From: Thiotrichaceae bacterium
GTDB lineage: Bacteria; Pseudomonadota; Gammaproteobacteria; Beggiatoales; Beggiatoaceae
NCBI GenBank assembly: GCA_028688145.1
Contig: JAQTYU010000010.1
Span: 51,387 to 115,386, forward strand
Direction: 5' to 3'
DNA length: 64,000 nt
Part shown: one piece after another, positions 42,324 to 52,324 of the stretch
Numbering within the stretch: position 1 is the stretch's first letter
How the letters are laid out: every line of letters begins with the position of its first letter
Translations under genes and position numbers: made by a program
Notes under the pieces: generated by a model
What the model saw: only the letters and a program-made list of their open reading frames with translations
What the model was told of the DNA's origin: nothing
The model's database searches: none

Positions 42324-43634
42324 ATGTTAAACCCTGTGAAAGTCGGCATCCTTGGCTTAGGCACTGTCGGTGGTGGCACTGTCAGCGTCTTACAACGCAA
42401 TGCGGAAGAAATTGAACGTCGTGCGGGACGCGGCATTGTGGTCAGCCATGCCTGCGCGAAAGAATTAAACCGCAACCTGCCCTATAGCACGGATGAGATT
42501 GTGATTACTACGCAGCTCGATGACGTAGTGAATAATCCCGAAGTCGAAATCGTGGTTGAATTGATGGGGGGAACGACGACGGCACGGGACATGATTTTAA
42601 AAGCCATTGCCAACGGCAAGCATGTCGTCACCGCCAACAAGGCATTAATCGCCCATCATGGCAACGAAATTTTTGCAGCCGCCCGTGCGAAAGGCGTGAT
42701 GGTGGCATTTGAAGCCGCTGTCGCGGGTGGAATTCCGATTATTAAAGCAATCCGTGAAGGCTTAAGTGCCAATAAAATTTTATGGGTTGCAGGGATTATT
42801 AACGGCACCAGCAACTTTATTCTCACCGAAATGCGGGAAAAAGGGCGCGATTTTGCGGACGTGTTGGCAGAAGCGCAACGTTTGGGCTATGCCGAAGCCG
42901 ATCCGACTTTCGATATTGAAGGGAATGACGCAGCGCATAAATTAACGATTTTATCCTCGCTGGCGTTTGGGATTCCGTTACAAACTGACAAGGTTTACAT
43001 CGAAGGTATCACCAAAATTACCCGTGAAGATGTGGAATATGCGACTTCTTTAGGGTATCGGATTAAATTATTAGGCATCGCTAAACGTACCGCCACAGGG
43101 ATTGAAATGCGGGTGCATCCCACGTTTATTCCTCAAAAGCGTTTGATTGCGAACGTCGATGGGGTCATGAATGCCATTGTTGTCAATGGCGATGCTGTCG
43201 GTACAACGCTGTATTACGGCGCGGGCGCGGGTGCAGAACCCACGGCTTCTTCCGTGGTTGCCGATATAATCGATGTGGTGCGTGCTTTAACTTCTGATCC
43301 TGAAAACCGTGTACCGCATTTGGCATTCCAACCCGATGCTTTATCCGATTTACCCATTCTACCGATTGAAGAAGTAGAAACTGCGTACTACCTACGGATG
43401 CAAGCTTTAGATAAAGCGGGTGTGTTGGCGCAAGTTGCAGGGATTTTGGGACAAAATGGCATCAGCATTGAAGCCATTTTACAGAAAGAACCTGAAGGCT
43501 CGTCCGCTGCTATCGTGATTTTGACGCACAAAATTGTGGAAAAACAATTGAACCGTGCGATTCAAAGCATTGAAAGCTTGGAAGGCATTGAAGGCAAAGT
43601 CACGCGAATTCGTTTGGAAACGTTGGATCGTTAA
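42324..43634 (+). CDS. hom: Homoserine dehydrogenase
   Basis: Reduces aspartate semialdehyde to homoserine for threonine and methionine synthesis. 436 residues: a Rossmann NAD(P) site (VGILGLGTVGGGTV), a catalytic region with GIINGTSNFILTEM, the AEADPTFDIEGNDAAHK motif, and a C-terminal ACT domain (about 350-430) for feedback by threonine. The monofunctional form, without an aspartokinase domain, is seen here. It follows alaC in an operon; a family B repeat lies 37 bases downstream. Confidence 0.96.
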   Translation: MLNPVKVGILGLGTVGGGTVSVLQRNAEEIERRAGRGIVVSHACAKELNRNLPYSTDEIVITTQLDDVVNNPEVEIVVELMGGTTTARDMILKAIANGKHVVTANKALIAHHGNEIFAAARAKGVMVAFEAAVAGGIPIIKAIREGLSANKILWVAGIINGTSNFILTEMREKGRDFADVLAEAQRLGYAEADPTFDIEGNDAAHKLTILSSLAFGIPLQTDKVYIEGITKITREDVEYATSLGYRIKLLGIAKRTATGIEMRVHPTFIPQKRLIANVDGVMNAIVVNGDAVGTTLYYGAGAGAEPTASSVVADIIDVVRALTSDPENRVPHLAFQPDALSDLPILPIEEVETAYYLRMQALDKAGVLAQVAGILGQNGISIEAILQKEPEGSSAAIVILTHKIVEKQLNRAIQSIESLEGIEGKVTRIRLETLDR

Positions 43635-43671
43635 AACGTAAATCAGACCTACTAGATTTTAAAAAGCTGTT

Positions 43672-43759
43672 AGTAGGGTGGAATAGCGTAGCGTATTCCA
43701 CCATGAAACGTGATAGTTCTAGGTGTGTGGTGGAATACGCTACGCTATTCCACCCTACT
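43672..43759. repeat. Inverted repeat, family B (GTAGGGTGGAATAGCG)
   Basis: Left arm GTAGGGTGGAATAGCGTAGC through ATTCCACC; right arm GGTGGAATACGCTACGCTAT through CCACCCTAC. Each arm is itself partly palindromic (GCGTAGCG). The copy at 62445-62599 is nearly identical apart from an insertion. Confidence 0.85.
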
Positions 43760-43799
43760 ATAAAATTTTATCCCGAACTCACGTTAAATAGGAGGTCCC

Positions 43800-44639
43800 T
43801 TGTCCCGCATCGATACCCTCTTAACCCAAGCCCGCCAGCAACTTTCCCATTCCGACAGCCCGCGCCTTGATGCAGAATTATTGCTGTGTCAGGTGTTAAA
43901 AGTTTCACGCAGTTATTTATTTGCCCATGCCCACGATGAATTAAACCCTGCCCAAGTGCAAAATTTTGAAAACTTGCTGGCGCGCCGAGTGGCAGGTGAA
44001 CCGATTGCCTATTTATTAGGCGAGCGCGAATTTTGGTCGTTTACCTTAAAAATTACCCCTGATGTGTTAATTCCGCGCCCCGATACTGAACTTTTAGTGG
44101 AACTAAGTTTGGCGCGTTTGCCCGAACAGGCTCGTGTTTTAGAACTGGGCACAGGCAGCGGCGCAATTGCGTTGGCGATTGCTATAGAACGTCCACATTG
44201 TGCCGTGCTTGCAACAGATATTTCGCAGGCTGCTTTAAACCTGGCACAGGAAAATGCACAGCGTTTAGCTTTAAGTGAAACCCGAATTCAATTTATGCGC
44301 AGTGCGTGGTTTGCAGAAATTCCCACTCAACAATTTGATTTAATCGTCTCCAATCCCCCTTATATTGCAGCCGACGACCCGCATTTAACCCAAGGCGATG
44401 TGCGCTTTGAACCTTATGGCGCATTGGTGGCTGAGGCGCAGGGTTTCAGCGATTTGCGGGAAATTATTGAAACAGGTTTTCATTATTTAGTCACGGGCGG
44501 TTGGGTATTATTGGAACATGGTTATACCCAAGGTGCGGCAGTGCGTGGCTTGTTTCATGCCGCAAACTATCAGCAAGTGGAAACTTATCAAGATTTAGCA
44601 GGTTTAGATCGGGTGACAGTGGGGCGAAAACTTGTGTAA
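43800..44639 (+). CDS. prmC: Peptide chain release factor glutamine methyltransferase PrmC
   Basis: Methylates the GGQ glutamine of release factors RF1 and RF2. 279 residues from TTG, with AGGAGG five bases upstream. An N-terminal helical domain (1-75) precedes the SAM fold with LELGTGSGAIALA, the IPRPDTE motif and SNPPYI, which binds the glutamine side chain. In many relatives it follows prfA; here it does not, sitting instead after hom and a repeat. Confidence 0.95.
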   Translation: MSRIDTLLTQARQQLSHSDSPRLDAELLLCQVLKVSRSYLFAHAHDELNPAQVQNFENLLARRVAGEPIAYLLGEREFWSFTLKITPDVLIPRPDTELLVELSLARLPEQARVLELGTGSGAIALAIAIERPHCAVLATDISQAALNLAQENAQRLALSETRIQFMRSAWFAEIPTQQFDLIVSNPPYIAADDPHLTQGDVRFEPYGALVAEAQGFSDLREIIETGFHYLVTGGWVLLEHGYTQGAAVRGLFHAANYQQVETYQDLAGLDRVTVGRKLV

Positions 44640-44651
44640 TGCTGGTAAAGA

Positions 44652-44728
44652 TTTAACTGCGCCCCTAAAGAAAGCCAAAGATAAAAACAATTGTTCTATT
44701 CTTTAAAGTCCCAATAGGGGCGCAGTAA
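44652..44728. repeat. Inverted repeat, family E, complete
   Basis: TTAACTGCGCCCC at the left, GGGGCGCAGTAA at the right, 77 bases, with inner TTTAAAGTCCC. It is the clearest single copy of this family and shows its terminal inverted repeats. Confidence 0.75.
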
Positions 44729-44767
44729 CCTCTTAAAAATGCAGAAGAGTTTCTTGCAAACTTAAAA

Positions 44768-46759
44768 CTACGCTAAAACTTCCTCAACCGCTTTCAGCAC
44801 ATTCTCTACAGTCACACCAAAATACTTAAATAAATCACCAGCGGGGGCAGATTCACCAAAGCGATTGACTCCAATCACCTTGCCTTTAAAGCCCACGTAT
44901 TTGTACCACGCATCGCTAACCCCTGCTTCAATCGCAACGCGGGCGGTGACTTCGCTAGGCAAGACTGATTCACGATAGCCTGCATTTTGGCGTTCAAACA
45001 TATCCACGCTGGGCATGGAAACCACACGCACGCGCTTATTCGGCAATTGCTTGGCGGCATCCATCGCGAGCGCAACTTCTGAACCCGTGGCGATTAAAAT
45101 CACTTCAGGCGTGCCTTCACAATCTAATAACACATAAGCACCACGCACCACGCTTTCCAATTGTTCAGGCGTGCGGGTTTGATGCGGCAGATTTTGACGG
45201 GAGAAAATCAAAGTGCTGGGGGTATTTTGACGTTGCAACGCCAATTTCCACGCAATCGCAGATTCCACCGCGTCACAAGGTCTCCACACCGACATATTAG
45301 GAATTAAACGCAGGGTTGCGATTTGTTCCACAGGTTGGTGGGTTGGCCCGTCTTCGCCCAAGCCGATAGAATCGTGGGTGAACACGAAAATTGAGCGCAA
45401 TTTCATCAACGCCGCCATGCGTAAGGCATTGCGGGCATATTCAGAGAACATCAAGAAAGTTGCGCCGTAAGGAATAAAACCGCCGTGCAAAGCAATCCCG
45501 TTCATAATCGCCGCCATGCCGAATTCACGCACGCCGTAATAAATATAATTGCCGTCAGCTTGTTCTTGAATGCCTTTGCTGCCTTTCCACAAGGTCAGGT
45601 TTGAAGCTGCCAAGTCCGCAGAGCCGCCCAAGACTTCAGGCAACAACGCCGCATAACCACCGATAGCATTTTGTGAGGCTTTACGTGAAGCAATGGTTTC
45701 CGCTTTATCAACCACACTTTGCACGAAAGCGGTTGAAGTGACTTCCCAATCATCGGGCAAGTCGCCTGCTAAACGGCGGTGCAATTCAGCGGCTAATTCA
45801 GGATAGGCTTTGGCGTATTTGGCAAAATTTTCACGCCATGCGCTTTCGCGTGCACTGCCTTGTTGCTTCTTGTCCCAGCCGCTGTAAATATCGGCAGGAA
45901 TTTCAAACGGGGTGCTGTTCGTCCAGCCTAAAGTTTGACGCACTAAAGCAATTTCATCTTTGCCTAAAGGCGCGCCGTGGCATTCTTCTTTACCTTGCTT
46001 GTTGGGCGAGCCAAAGCCAATGATGGTTTTGCAGCAAATTAAGCTGGGTTTATCGGTGACGGCGCGGGCGGCTTCAATCGCTTGTTTAATCGCAGCAGCG
46101 TCGTGTCCGTCTACATTGGGAATCACATGCCAGTGATAGGCTTCAAAACGTTTCGGGGTGTCATCGCTGAACCAGCCGTGCACTTCGCCATCGATAGAAA
46201 TGCCGTTGTCGTCATAAAAGGCAATTAATTTACCTAATTTCAACGTGCCAGCGAGCGAGCAAACTTCGTGCGAAATCCCTTCCATTAAGCAGCCGTCGCC
46301 TAAGAAAGCATAGGTGTAATGGTCGATAACGTTAAAATCGTCACGATTGAATTGTGCGGCTAAAGTTTTTTCCGCAATCGCCATCCCGACCGCATTACTG
46401 ATGCCTTGTCCTAAAGGGCCTGTGGTGGTTTCTACGCCGGGGGCATAGCCATATTCAGGATGACCGGGGGTTTTGGAATGCAGTTGACGGAAACGTTTTA
46501 ATTCTTCGAGCGGTAATTCATAGCCTGATAAATGCAGTAAGGCGTATAACAACATCGAGCCGTGCCCATTGGAGAGCACAAAGCGGTCACGGTTTGCCCA
46601 GTAAGGGTTATTGGGGTTGTGTTGTAAGTAGTCATTCCACAACACTTCGGCAATGTCTGCCATTCCCATGGGGGCACCGGGGTGTCCAGAGTTAGCTTGT
46701 TGAATGGCATCTATGGCAAGGACACGAATCGCATTGGCGAGTTCTCTACGCGAGGGCAT
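44768..46759 (-). CDS. tkt: Transketolase
   Basis: Thiamine-diphosphate enzyme of the pentose phosphate and Calvin cycles. 663 residues with the usual three domains: the TPP-binding half ([31 protein letters not shown]), the pyrimidine half ([17 protein letters not shown]) and the C-terminal domain. Length is standard. A single gene; no Calvin genes adjoin it. The 5' region contains a family D repeat. Confidence 0.96.
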   Translation of the reverse strand: MPSRRELANAIRVLAIDAIQQANSGHPGAPMGMADIAEVLWNDYLQHNPNNPYWANRDRFVLSNGHGSMLLYALLHLSGYELPLEELKRFRQLHSKTPGHPEYGYAPGVETTTGPLGQGISNAVGMAIAEKTLAAQFNRDDFNVIDHYTYAFLGDGCLMEGISHEVCSLAGTLKLGKLIAFYDDNGISIDGEVHGWFSDDTPKRFEAYHWHVIPNVDGHDAAAIKQAIEAARAVTDKPSLICCKTIIGFGSPNKQGKEECHGAPLGKDEIALVRQTLGWTNSTPFEIPADIYSGWDKKQQGSARESAWRENFAKYAKAYPELAAELHRRLAGDLPDDWEVTSTAFVQSVVDKAETIASRKASQNAIGGYAALLPEVLGGSADLAASNLTLWKGSKGIQEQADGNYIYYGVREFGMAAIMNGIALHGGFIPYGATFLMFSEYARNALRMAALMKLRSIFVFTHDSIGLGEDGPTHQPVEQIATLRLIPNMSVWRPCDAVESAIAWKLALQRQNTPSTLIFSRQNLPHQTRTPEQLESVVRGAYVLLDCEGTPEVILIATGSEVALAMDAAKQLPNKRVRVVSMPSVDMFERQNAGYRESVLPSEVTARVAIEAGVSDAWYKYVGFKGKVIGVNRFGESAPAGDLFKYFGVTVENVLKAVEEVLA

Positions 46760-46875
46760 TGGCTGCGCTCCTGTGATGAGTAAGCGGATAGAAAATAGAG
46801 ACTTATTAGAAGCGCGGCATTTTCGCTTAATTAGCGGCTTTGTGCAATCTTAATCAGGGGCGTGGGGAATTTACT

Positions 46876-46991
46876 TGTTTGAATCAGGATTCACAGGATT
46901 AAAGAATTTTCAGAATTAAAGAAAAATTAAGCATTCGTATTATGGGTTAATCCTGTTTAATTCGGATAATCCTGTGAATCCTGATTCAGAC
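46876..46991. repeat. Inverted repeat, family D
   Basis: TTTGAATCAGGATTCACAGG at the left and CCTGTGAATCCTGATTCAGA at the right, 116 bases, like 28305-28421 but with paired changes (TCACAGG / CCTGTGA instead of TTACAGG / CCTGTAA), so complementarity is kept. Confidence 0.8.
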
Positions 46992-47351
46992 AATAAGGTA
47001 AAGTAGCTCGTATGCAGCGCAGCTTTCTTACAAAACTTGTACAAGCCGCCTAATACTCTGTAAGCTATACAATGCTGTCAAATTAAGGAAATCTTACGCA
47101 GAATCGCGTAAACTGCACAGCAGGTTTTCCCATAAGCTTAGAACTTATGTAGCCAATAATATGATGGTTAAAATACAAGTCATTTTAAGGTTTAATCATG
47201 TCTCCAGCGTATAATTATCCAAAAAGAATATAATGATTTTTATTCAGCACACGCACGCATTATTTCTCCAATTTGATACGCATCCATGCAGCAACAGCTT
47301 GCCATGGTTTATGAAAGTCTGTGTCTAGCGAGTAGCAGTAGGGATTTATTC
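46992..47351. other. Intergenic region before the pentapeptide gene
   Basis: No gene seen. A GTAGCTCGTATGCAGCGCAG motif (47005-47024) recurs, partly, near 57822 and 40607. The rest is AT-rich and likely holds the promoter of the next gene. An in-frame ATG at 47286 would extend that gene by 22 codons. Confidence 0.35.
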
Positions 47352-47954
47352 ATGGCAAATGCGGAACATCTCGCCATTCTTCAACAAGGCGTTAAAGCAT
47401 GGAATAGCTGGCGTGCACAAGCAGACAGTTTTCCTGATCTCTCAGGCGGGAATTTGGTGGGCATTAATCTCACCAAGGCAGATTTATTTCGAGCCAACCT
47501 GAGCAAAGCCGATTTGACCGATGCGAATTTATCGGGCGCAAATTTATCGGGCGCAAATTTAAGTGAAGCGAATTTAAGCCGTGCAAATTTAAGCAAGGCG
47601 GATTTAAGCGAGGCAAATCTGAGCGAGTCTTATTTGGCAAAAACCAATCTCACCGATGCCAATTTATCAGAAGCCAATTTGACCAAAGCGTATTTGATTG
47701 AATCTTATTTGTCGGGTGCAAATCTTTCCGAGGCAAACTTGTTTCGGGCGAATTTATTTGAATCAGATTTGTTCCGCGCTAATTTGACGGGTGCGAATTT
47801 GTTCAAAACCAATTTGACCGAAGCCAATTTGATTGAAGCGTATTTGACGGGCGCAAATTTATTTAAAGCGAATATGAGTGAAACTGATGTGACGGGGGCG
47901 AAATTGGATGATGCGTATACAGGCGCACTCAATTTTCCACAACATAACAAATAA
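47352..47954 (+). CDS. Pentapeptide repeat protein
   Basis: 200 residues from the ATG at 47352 (MANAEHLAIL), preferred because family members begin this way and GTAGGG precedes it; an upstream ATG at 47286 is possible. A 30-residue head with WNSWR is followed by about 30 tandem A(N/D)LSxx-type repeats (SGANLSEANL, SKADL, FRANL), forming a right-handed quadrilateral beta-helix. No signal peptide. Function unknown; such proteins range from gyrase protection to scaffolding. The repetitive DNA produces open frames on the other strand that are artefacts. Confidence 0.9.
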   Translation: MANAEHLAILQQGVKAWNSWRAQADSFPDLSGGNLVGINLTKADLFRANLSKADLTDANLSGANLSGANLSEANLSRANLSKADLSEANLSESYLAKTNLTDANLSEANLTKAYLIESYLSGANLSEANLFRANLFESDLFRANLTGANLFKTNLTEANLIEAYLTGANLFKANMSETDVTGAKLDDAYTGALNFPQHNK

Positions 47955-48086
47955 GCAGCAGTTCGAGGGTGGTACTCTCCTTAAAAAAAGCCCTCATTTA
48001 TTGTGTTTACCGTGTGAGATTTCATACTTTAGCAACAAAGATTAGTGTATTTTGATCGCAGTTAATTGAAAAACGAGCACGATACT

Positions 48087-48878
48087 ATGCAATCTCCCCT
48101 ACAGCTACCCAAACTGCTAAATCGATTTCAAGAATTCTTAAATCGTTCCGTACAACCTGCGGCACAATTACATCCACGCATCGCTAAAACGCCCTTATCG
48201 CCCTTAGTCAGTAAGTTTGGGGGCACACCGTATCTTAGCCTTGGTGAGAGCCTGCCTAAAAATCCGCAGGCTGAAGCTTTAAGTTTTGTCGCCCAGCTAA
48301 ATTTTGCAGAATTGACGGCGAAATTGCCGATGCTGAATGAAGTGCTACCTGCAAAAGGCATTTTGCAGTTTTTCTACGATTTGGAAGAAGCCCCGTGGGG
48401 TGGTGGTCTCGAAGATTCTGCCTATTGGCGCGTAGTTTTTCACCCCGAACCTGATTTAGCACAGTGTCAAAATATCACGACTCCCATTCCCAGCGCGTCG
48501 GAAGAGGCGAGTATGGAGTTTTCATTGCTGCACAGTTTCCCAGATGTGGAAATTCTCAATGAATTGTTTACCTTGTCTGAAACCGAAGAAGAAGCCTATT
48601 TAGAATTCATGGACACCGATGACAACAGCAAGCACCAAGTGCTGGGCTATCCGTGGAGCATTCAAGGCGATCCGTGTTTTGAAGCACAATCTTTGTCAAA
48701 ACAATTATTTCCAAATTTAACCACTGAAGAACCTTGGCATTTGCTGTGGCAAATTGATTCGGATGAAGTGCTGGATTTTATGTGGGGCGATATGGGAATG
48801 TTATATATTCTGATTCAAGAACAAGATTTGCGTAAGGCAGATTTTTCGCGGGTGATTTTTGTGTTGCAGTGTTATTGA
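48087..48878 (+). CDS. DUF1963 (YwqG-like) protein
   Basis: 263 residues from the ATG at 48087; a TTG seven codons upstream is less likely. The DUF1963 pattern is seen: KFGGTPYLSLGESLPKN, FVAQLNFAEL, GILQFFYDLEEAPWG, LLGYPWSIQGDP-like (VLGYPWSIQGDP), HLLWQIDSDEVLDFMWGD and a final LYILIQEQDL. A cytoplasmic protein of unknown role, often encoded in accessory regions. It is followed by palindromes and IS remnants. Confidence 0.88.
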   Translation: MQSPLQLPKLLNRFQEFLNRSVQPAAQLHPRIAKTPLSPLVSKFGGTPYLSLGESLPKNPQAEALSFVAQLNFAELTAKLPMLNEVLPAKGILQFFYDLEEAPWGGGLEDSAYWRVVFHPEPDLAQCQNITTPIPSASEEASMEFSLLHSFPDVEILNELFTLSETEEEAYLEFMDTDDNSKHQVLGYPWSIQGDPCFEAQSLSKQLFPNLTTEEPWHLLWQIDSDEVLDFMWGDMGMLYILIQEQDLRKADFSRVIFVLQCY

Positions 48879-48884
48879 TGAGCA

Positions 48885-48917
48885 AAACCTTCTAGGTTTT
48901 AAAAACCTAGAGGGTTT
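48885..48917. repeat. Palindrome, CCTTCTAGGTTTT family
   Basis: AAACCTTCTAGGTTTT paired with AAAACCTAGAGGGTTT, 16 bp with one G-U. It lies six bases after the DUF1963 stop and could terminate it. It belongs to the family found inside the REP transposase at 20165-20195. Confidence 0.65.
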
Positions 48918-48927
48918 AAAAGCAAAT

Positions 48928-48953
48928 GTAGGGTGTATAAGCGTCGCGTCATC
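48928..48953. repeat. Truncated family B element
   Basis: GTAGGGTGTATAAGCGTCGC then GTCATC matches the left arm of the element at 25694-25764 and then breaks off into AAAAAAAGCCCC. Confidence 0.55.
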
Positions 48954-49041
48954 AAAAAAAGCCCCCTGCCCCGAGTAGAGTCCCAAAGTAGAATAAACTA
49001 GGAAAAGTTATAAACTTAGAAAGAGGAAAATAGCTAAAAAG

Positions 49042-49089
49042 AGGAGTCTCCCATGAGCAATCTAGAGGAGTCTCCCATGAGCAATCTAT
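49042..49089 (+). repeat. Perfect 24-bp tandem duplication over a ribosome site and start codon
   Basis: The unit, beginning GAGGAGTCTCCCATGAGCAA, occurs twice (49042-49065 and 49066-49089). Each contains a GAGGAG site and an ATG in the same frame (8 codons apart), so the ISAs1-type gene has two complete initiation sites. Confidence 0.9.
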
Positions 49090-49512
49090 TAGAACACCTA
49101 GAAACCCTCACGGATAGTCGACATGCTAAAGGGAAGCGACATTCTCAAACTGCGACCCTTGCTATTGTACTTCTGGGGATGCTATGTGGGCATGTTCATA
49201 TCAAAGCCCGTTTTGCTAAACAATATCAACCCCAGTTGGCATTAGCTCTTCCTCTGCCTAAGGGTAAACCACCTAGTATCATGACGATTCAAAGATTAAG
49301 CCTAAGAATCGATGTGGAAGAACTCTGTGAAGTCTTCAATGGTTGGATGAAATCCTATTATCAAGCTGAGGCGGTTGCTATTGATGGCAAGAGTATTAAT
49401 AGCACCGTCAGCGAGGCTCATGGAAAGCATCAAAACTTTGCGAGCATCGTGTCATTCTTTGGACAGAATACACACCTAGTTTGGCAACTGGGTGTATTAG
49501 AAAGCCAAAAAC
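49053..49512 (+). mobile_element. ISAs1-family transposase, 5' part
   Basis: The frame gives the N-terminal DDE_Tnp_1-associated domain (LEHLETLTDSRHAKGKRHS, then LLGMLCGHVH) and the first catalytic aspartate in VAIDGKSINS, followed by ASIVSFFGQNTHLVWQLGVL. It ends abruptly at about 49512, where an IS630-type sequence begins. About half of the normal 370-residue protein is missing. It is dead. Confidence 0.85.
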
Positions 49513-49515
49513 AGC

Positions 49516-50092
49516 ATGAAACAGGGGATGACGTGGGATGAAGCAATGACAATCTTCCATATCAGCCGTCAAACGTTAAGCAACTGGCTAAAATTGTGGG
49601 AGCAGCGAGCAGACGTGTCAGTTCTCCCAAGAAAAGCCTATCCAGCACGGAAAATAGAGTTAGAGGAATTGATTAACTTGGTGGAGAAAGAGCCAGACTG
49701 GACATTAGCCGAATATGCCGCTCATTTCGGTTGTAGTGCTCAAGCCGTGGCGAACCGTCTTAAACAACAGAAAATCACCCGTAAAAAAAACATTTCACTA
49801 CGAAGAAAGAGATGAAGTAAAGCGACAAGCTTATTTGAGTAGGCATAATGAGTTAGACGCAAGCAAGTATATGTTGATGAAAGTGGTATAGAAGAAGCTG
49901 AGAAAAAAGGTAAAAGAAGTCGCCGAGTTAATATCATTGCAGGATTAGTTAATAATCGGTTAATTGCGCCTTGTGTCTTCAATGGCTATGTCAATGCGGA
50001 CTGCTTCAAGGACAGGTCATTATTATTGATAATGCCAGTTTCCATAAGTCAGCTAAGACTAGAGAACTCATAAATACACTCCTTTCTCATTT
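49516..50092 (+). mobile_element. IS630-family transposase remnant
   Basis: Starts inside the broken ISAs1 gene. Frame 1 (49516-49815) encodes helix-turn-helix parts (MTWDEAMTIFHISRQTLSNW, AEYAAHFGCSAQAVANRLKQ). At a run of eight A near 49790 the frame shifts to FHYEERDEVKRQAYLS; a further shift gives VDESGIEEAEKKGKRSRRVN with the first DDE residues, and after a deletion VIIIDNASFHKSAKTRELI. The end is missing. Confidence 0.8.
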
Positions 50093-50120
50093 CCAAATGT
50101 GAGGACTAGATAACTGTACT

Positions 50121-50204
50121 GTCAAGCGGAGCTTGACCGACAGGCATTCCCAAACAGAGTTTGGGAATGAGAAAAACGCTTCTTTTAAAGGAGCAGGGGG
50201 CGCA
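50121..50204. repeat. Palindrome cluster with family E end
   Basis: GTCAAGC-GGA-GCTTGAC, then CATTCCCAAAC / GTTTGGGAATG (50145-50169), then a family E right end GGGGGCGCAGTTAA. It lies between IS630 debris and the 3' end of arnC. Confidence 0.6.
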
Positions 50205-50219
50205 GTTAAAACAACTCCA

Positions 50220-51179
50220 CTAATCCAAACACTTCGCAGAACGCCCCACCACCGAGCGCACAAAATAACGCGGGCGGGCGCGAACATCCTGATAAATCCG
50301 TCCGATATATTCGCCTAACAAACCCATTGCGAAAAATTGCGCCCCGATAAAAATAAACAGGATGGCAAATAGGGTAAACACGCCTTCCGCTGCCCACACG
50401 CTCCCGAAAAATATCCTCATTCCTAACAGCATCAATCCAAATAAAAAGCCTAGCAAGGCAATCGCCGCCCCCAACACATTCAACAAGCGCAACGGCGCGG
50501 TGGTCATGCTGGTCAGCAAATCGAACTGCAAATTAATCAATTTCCACAGATTATATTTAGAATCGCCATCCGCACGCTCGGCATGATGTACGTCAACTTC
50601 GGTGGCTTTGTGGGCAAAAGTGTTGGCGAGAATCGGAATAAAGGTACTGCGTTCATGACATTGCAGCATCGCGTCAATAATATTGCGGCGATAGGCGCGT
50701 AACATACAACCATAATCACGCATCATCACCCCCGTGACTTTTTGCACGGTGCGATTAATCAGTTTTGACGAAAACTTGCGGAACACAGAATCGCGCCGAT
50801 TCATCCGCACGCTGCCCACCACATCATAACCTTCATCAATTTTCGCCAGTAATTTGGGCATTTCTTCAGGTGGATTTTGTAAGTCGGCATCTAACGTAAT
50901 CACCACCTCGCCCCGCGATTCTGCAAAACCTGCCATCACTGCCGCATGTTGTCCGTAATTACGGTTTAACAATACCCCAATGATTTTATTAGGATATTGC
51001 TCACTTGCGAGCGTGATTTTATCGGCTGAATTATCACTGCTGCCGTCGTCCACCAAAATCAGTTCAAACGGACGTTTAAAACTCTCCCCGACACTGAGAC
51101 AACGGCTAATCAATTCATCCAAGACCGCCGCTTCATTAAACACAGGAATTACAATAGAAATTAATTCAGGATTTGGCAT
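50220..51179 (-). CDS. arnC: Undecaprenyl-phosphate Ara4FN transferase ArnC-like
   Basis: Transfers 4-deoxy-4-formamido-L-arabinose from UDP to undecaprenyl phosphate for lipid A modification (polymyxin resistance). 319 residues: GT-A domain with [31 protein letters not shown], the [11 protein letters not shown] region, and two C-terminal transmembrane helices (about 232-256 and 266-292), ending near [13 protein letters not shown]. Overlaps arnB by one base. Relatives such as GtrB share this layout, but the arnB neighbour favours ArnC. Downstream genes expected in an arn operon are absent. Confidence 0.87.
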   Translation of the reverse strand: MPNPELISIVIPVFNEAAVLDELISRCLSVGESFKRPFELILVDDGSSDNSADKITLASEQYPNKIIGVLLNRNYGQHAAVMAGFAESRGEVVITLDADLQNPPEEMPKLLAKIDEGYDVVGSVRMNRRDSVFRKFSSKLINRTVQKVTGVMMRDYGCMLRAYRRNIIDAMLQCHERSTFIPILANTFAHKATEVDVHHAERADGDSKYNLWKLINLQFDLLTSMTTAPLRLLNVLGAAIALLGFLFGLMLLGMRIFFGSVWAAEGVFTLFAILFIFIGAQFFAMGLLGEYIGRIYQDVRARPRYFVRSVVGRSAKCLD

Positions 51180-52324
51180 TACGCTGTTAAAACCTCTTTA
51201 ATCGTTGCGACCACGTCTTCCACATCTGCCAAGCTCATTTCTGGGAACAAGGGCAAGGAGCAAATGCGCGCAGAATTCCATTCAGTATTTGGCAAATCCT
51301 GCGCTCCCATGGTTTCGAGATAATATTTTTGTGAATGTACTGCCTTGAAATGCAGTCCCGTGCCAATATTCCGCGCTTTCAGGCGTTGCATGAATTCATC
51401 ACGGCTAAAACCGACTTTATCAATATCCAAGCGCACAATGAATAAATGCCACGCATGTTGCATTTCATAATTGGGCACGCGCAAAGGCTGCACTTCGGGC
51501 ACGTCTGCCAACAATTGATGATAATGTTGTGCCAGCACTGTGCGGCGTTGATTAAACTGGTCTAAATTCGCCAATTGCCGAGAGCCAAGCACGGCGGCAA
51601 TGTCGGTGAGATTGTATTTATAGGCAGGTTCAAGCACTTCCGCTTGCGGGGAACGTCCTTGCATTTGCCGATCAAACGCATCCACCCCCAAACCATGAAA
51701 TTTCAGGCGACGAATTCTTGCGGCTAATTCGGCATCATCGCTGCAAAACATCCCGCCCTCGCCCGTGGTCATGTTTTTAATCGGGTGAAAGGAAAAAATC
51801 GCAGTGCCGTGTTTGCCAATCGGATCGCCGTGATAAGTCGTGCCTGCGGCGTGGGCGGCATCTTCCGCTAAAGCGATATTTTTCGTGGCGGCTAATTCTC
51901 GAATCGGCTGCATATCCACCGCCGCGCCTGCAAAATGCACAGGAATAATTAAGCGCGTGCGCGTCGTCAGTTTTTCAGCAATGCGGGTGGCATCCGTCAT
52001 TAAAGTATCTTTGTCCACATCGACAAACACAGGGGTTGCACCACAGAGCTTGATTAAATTCACCGTAGAAACCCAGGTCATCGATGGGGTAATCACTTCA
52101 TCGCCTGCCCCAATGCCGAGCGCGTGTAATAACAAGTGCATTCCTGCCGTTGCCGAAGCCAGTGCTACGGATTGCTGTGCGCCTGTGTATTCGCTAAATT
52201 TTTGTTCAAATTCGGCGTTTTTTGTGCCCGTGGTAATCCAGCCCGAGCGCAATACTTCGCCTACTGCTGCAATGTCGGCTTCGCTGATTTGGGGGCGCGA
52301 AAAGGGTAAAAATTCACTACGCAT
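51179..52324 (-). CDS. arnB: UDP-4-amino-4-deoxy-L-arabinose aminotransferase ArnB-like
   Basis: PLP aminotransferase making UDP-L-Ara4N. 381 residues of the DegT/DnrJ/EryC1 fold: LPFSRPQIS at the start, the [14 protein letters not shown] segment, EDAAHAAG and the PLP lysine Lys183 in [15 protein letters not shown]. Its ATG directly follows the lgt stop (TAAATG), so lgt-arnB-arnC form one transcript. Other sugar aminotransferases of this fold are possible. Confidence 0.87.
   Translation of the reverse strand: MRSEFLPFSRPQISEADIAAVGEVLRSGWITTGTKNAEFEQKFSEYTGAQQSVALASATAGMHLLLHALGIGAGDEVITPSMTWVSTVNLIKLCGATPVFVDVDKDTLMTDATRIAEKLTTRTRLIIPVHFAGAAVDMQPIRELAATKNIALAEDAAHAAGTTYHGDPIGKHGTAIFSFHPIKNMTTGEGGMFCSDDAELAARIRRLKFHGLGVDAFDRQMQGRSPQAEVLEPAYKYNLTDIAAVLGSRQLANLDQFNQRRTVLAQHYHQLLADVPEVQPLRVPNYEMQHAWHLFIVRLDIDKVGFSRDEFMQRLKARNIGTGLHFKAVHSQKYYLETMGAQDLPNTEWNSARICSLPLFPEMSLADVEDVVATIKEVLTA

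Noticed and set aside
47381..47950. Open frames on the minus strand opposite the pentapeptide gene
   Set aside because: They are mirror products of the periodic pentapeptide-coding DNA, with repetitive FAPDKFA-like translations and no ribosome sites.
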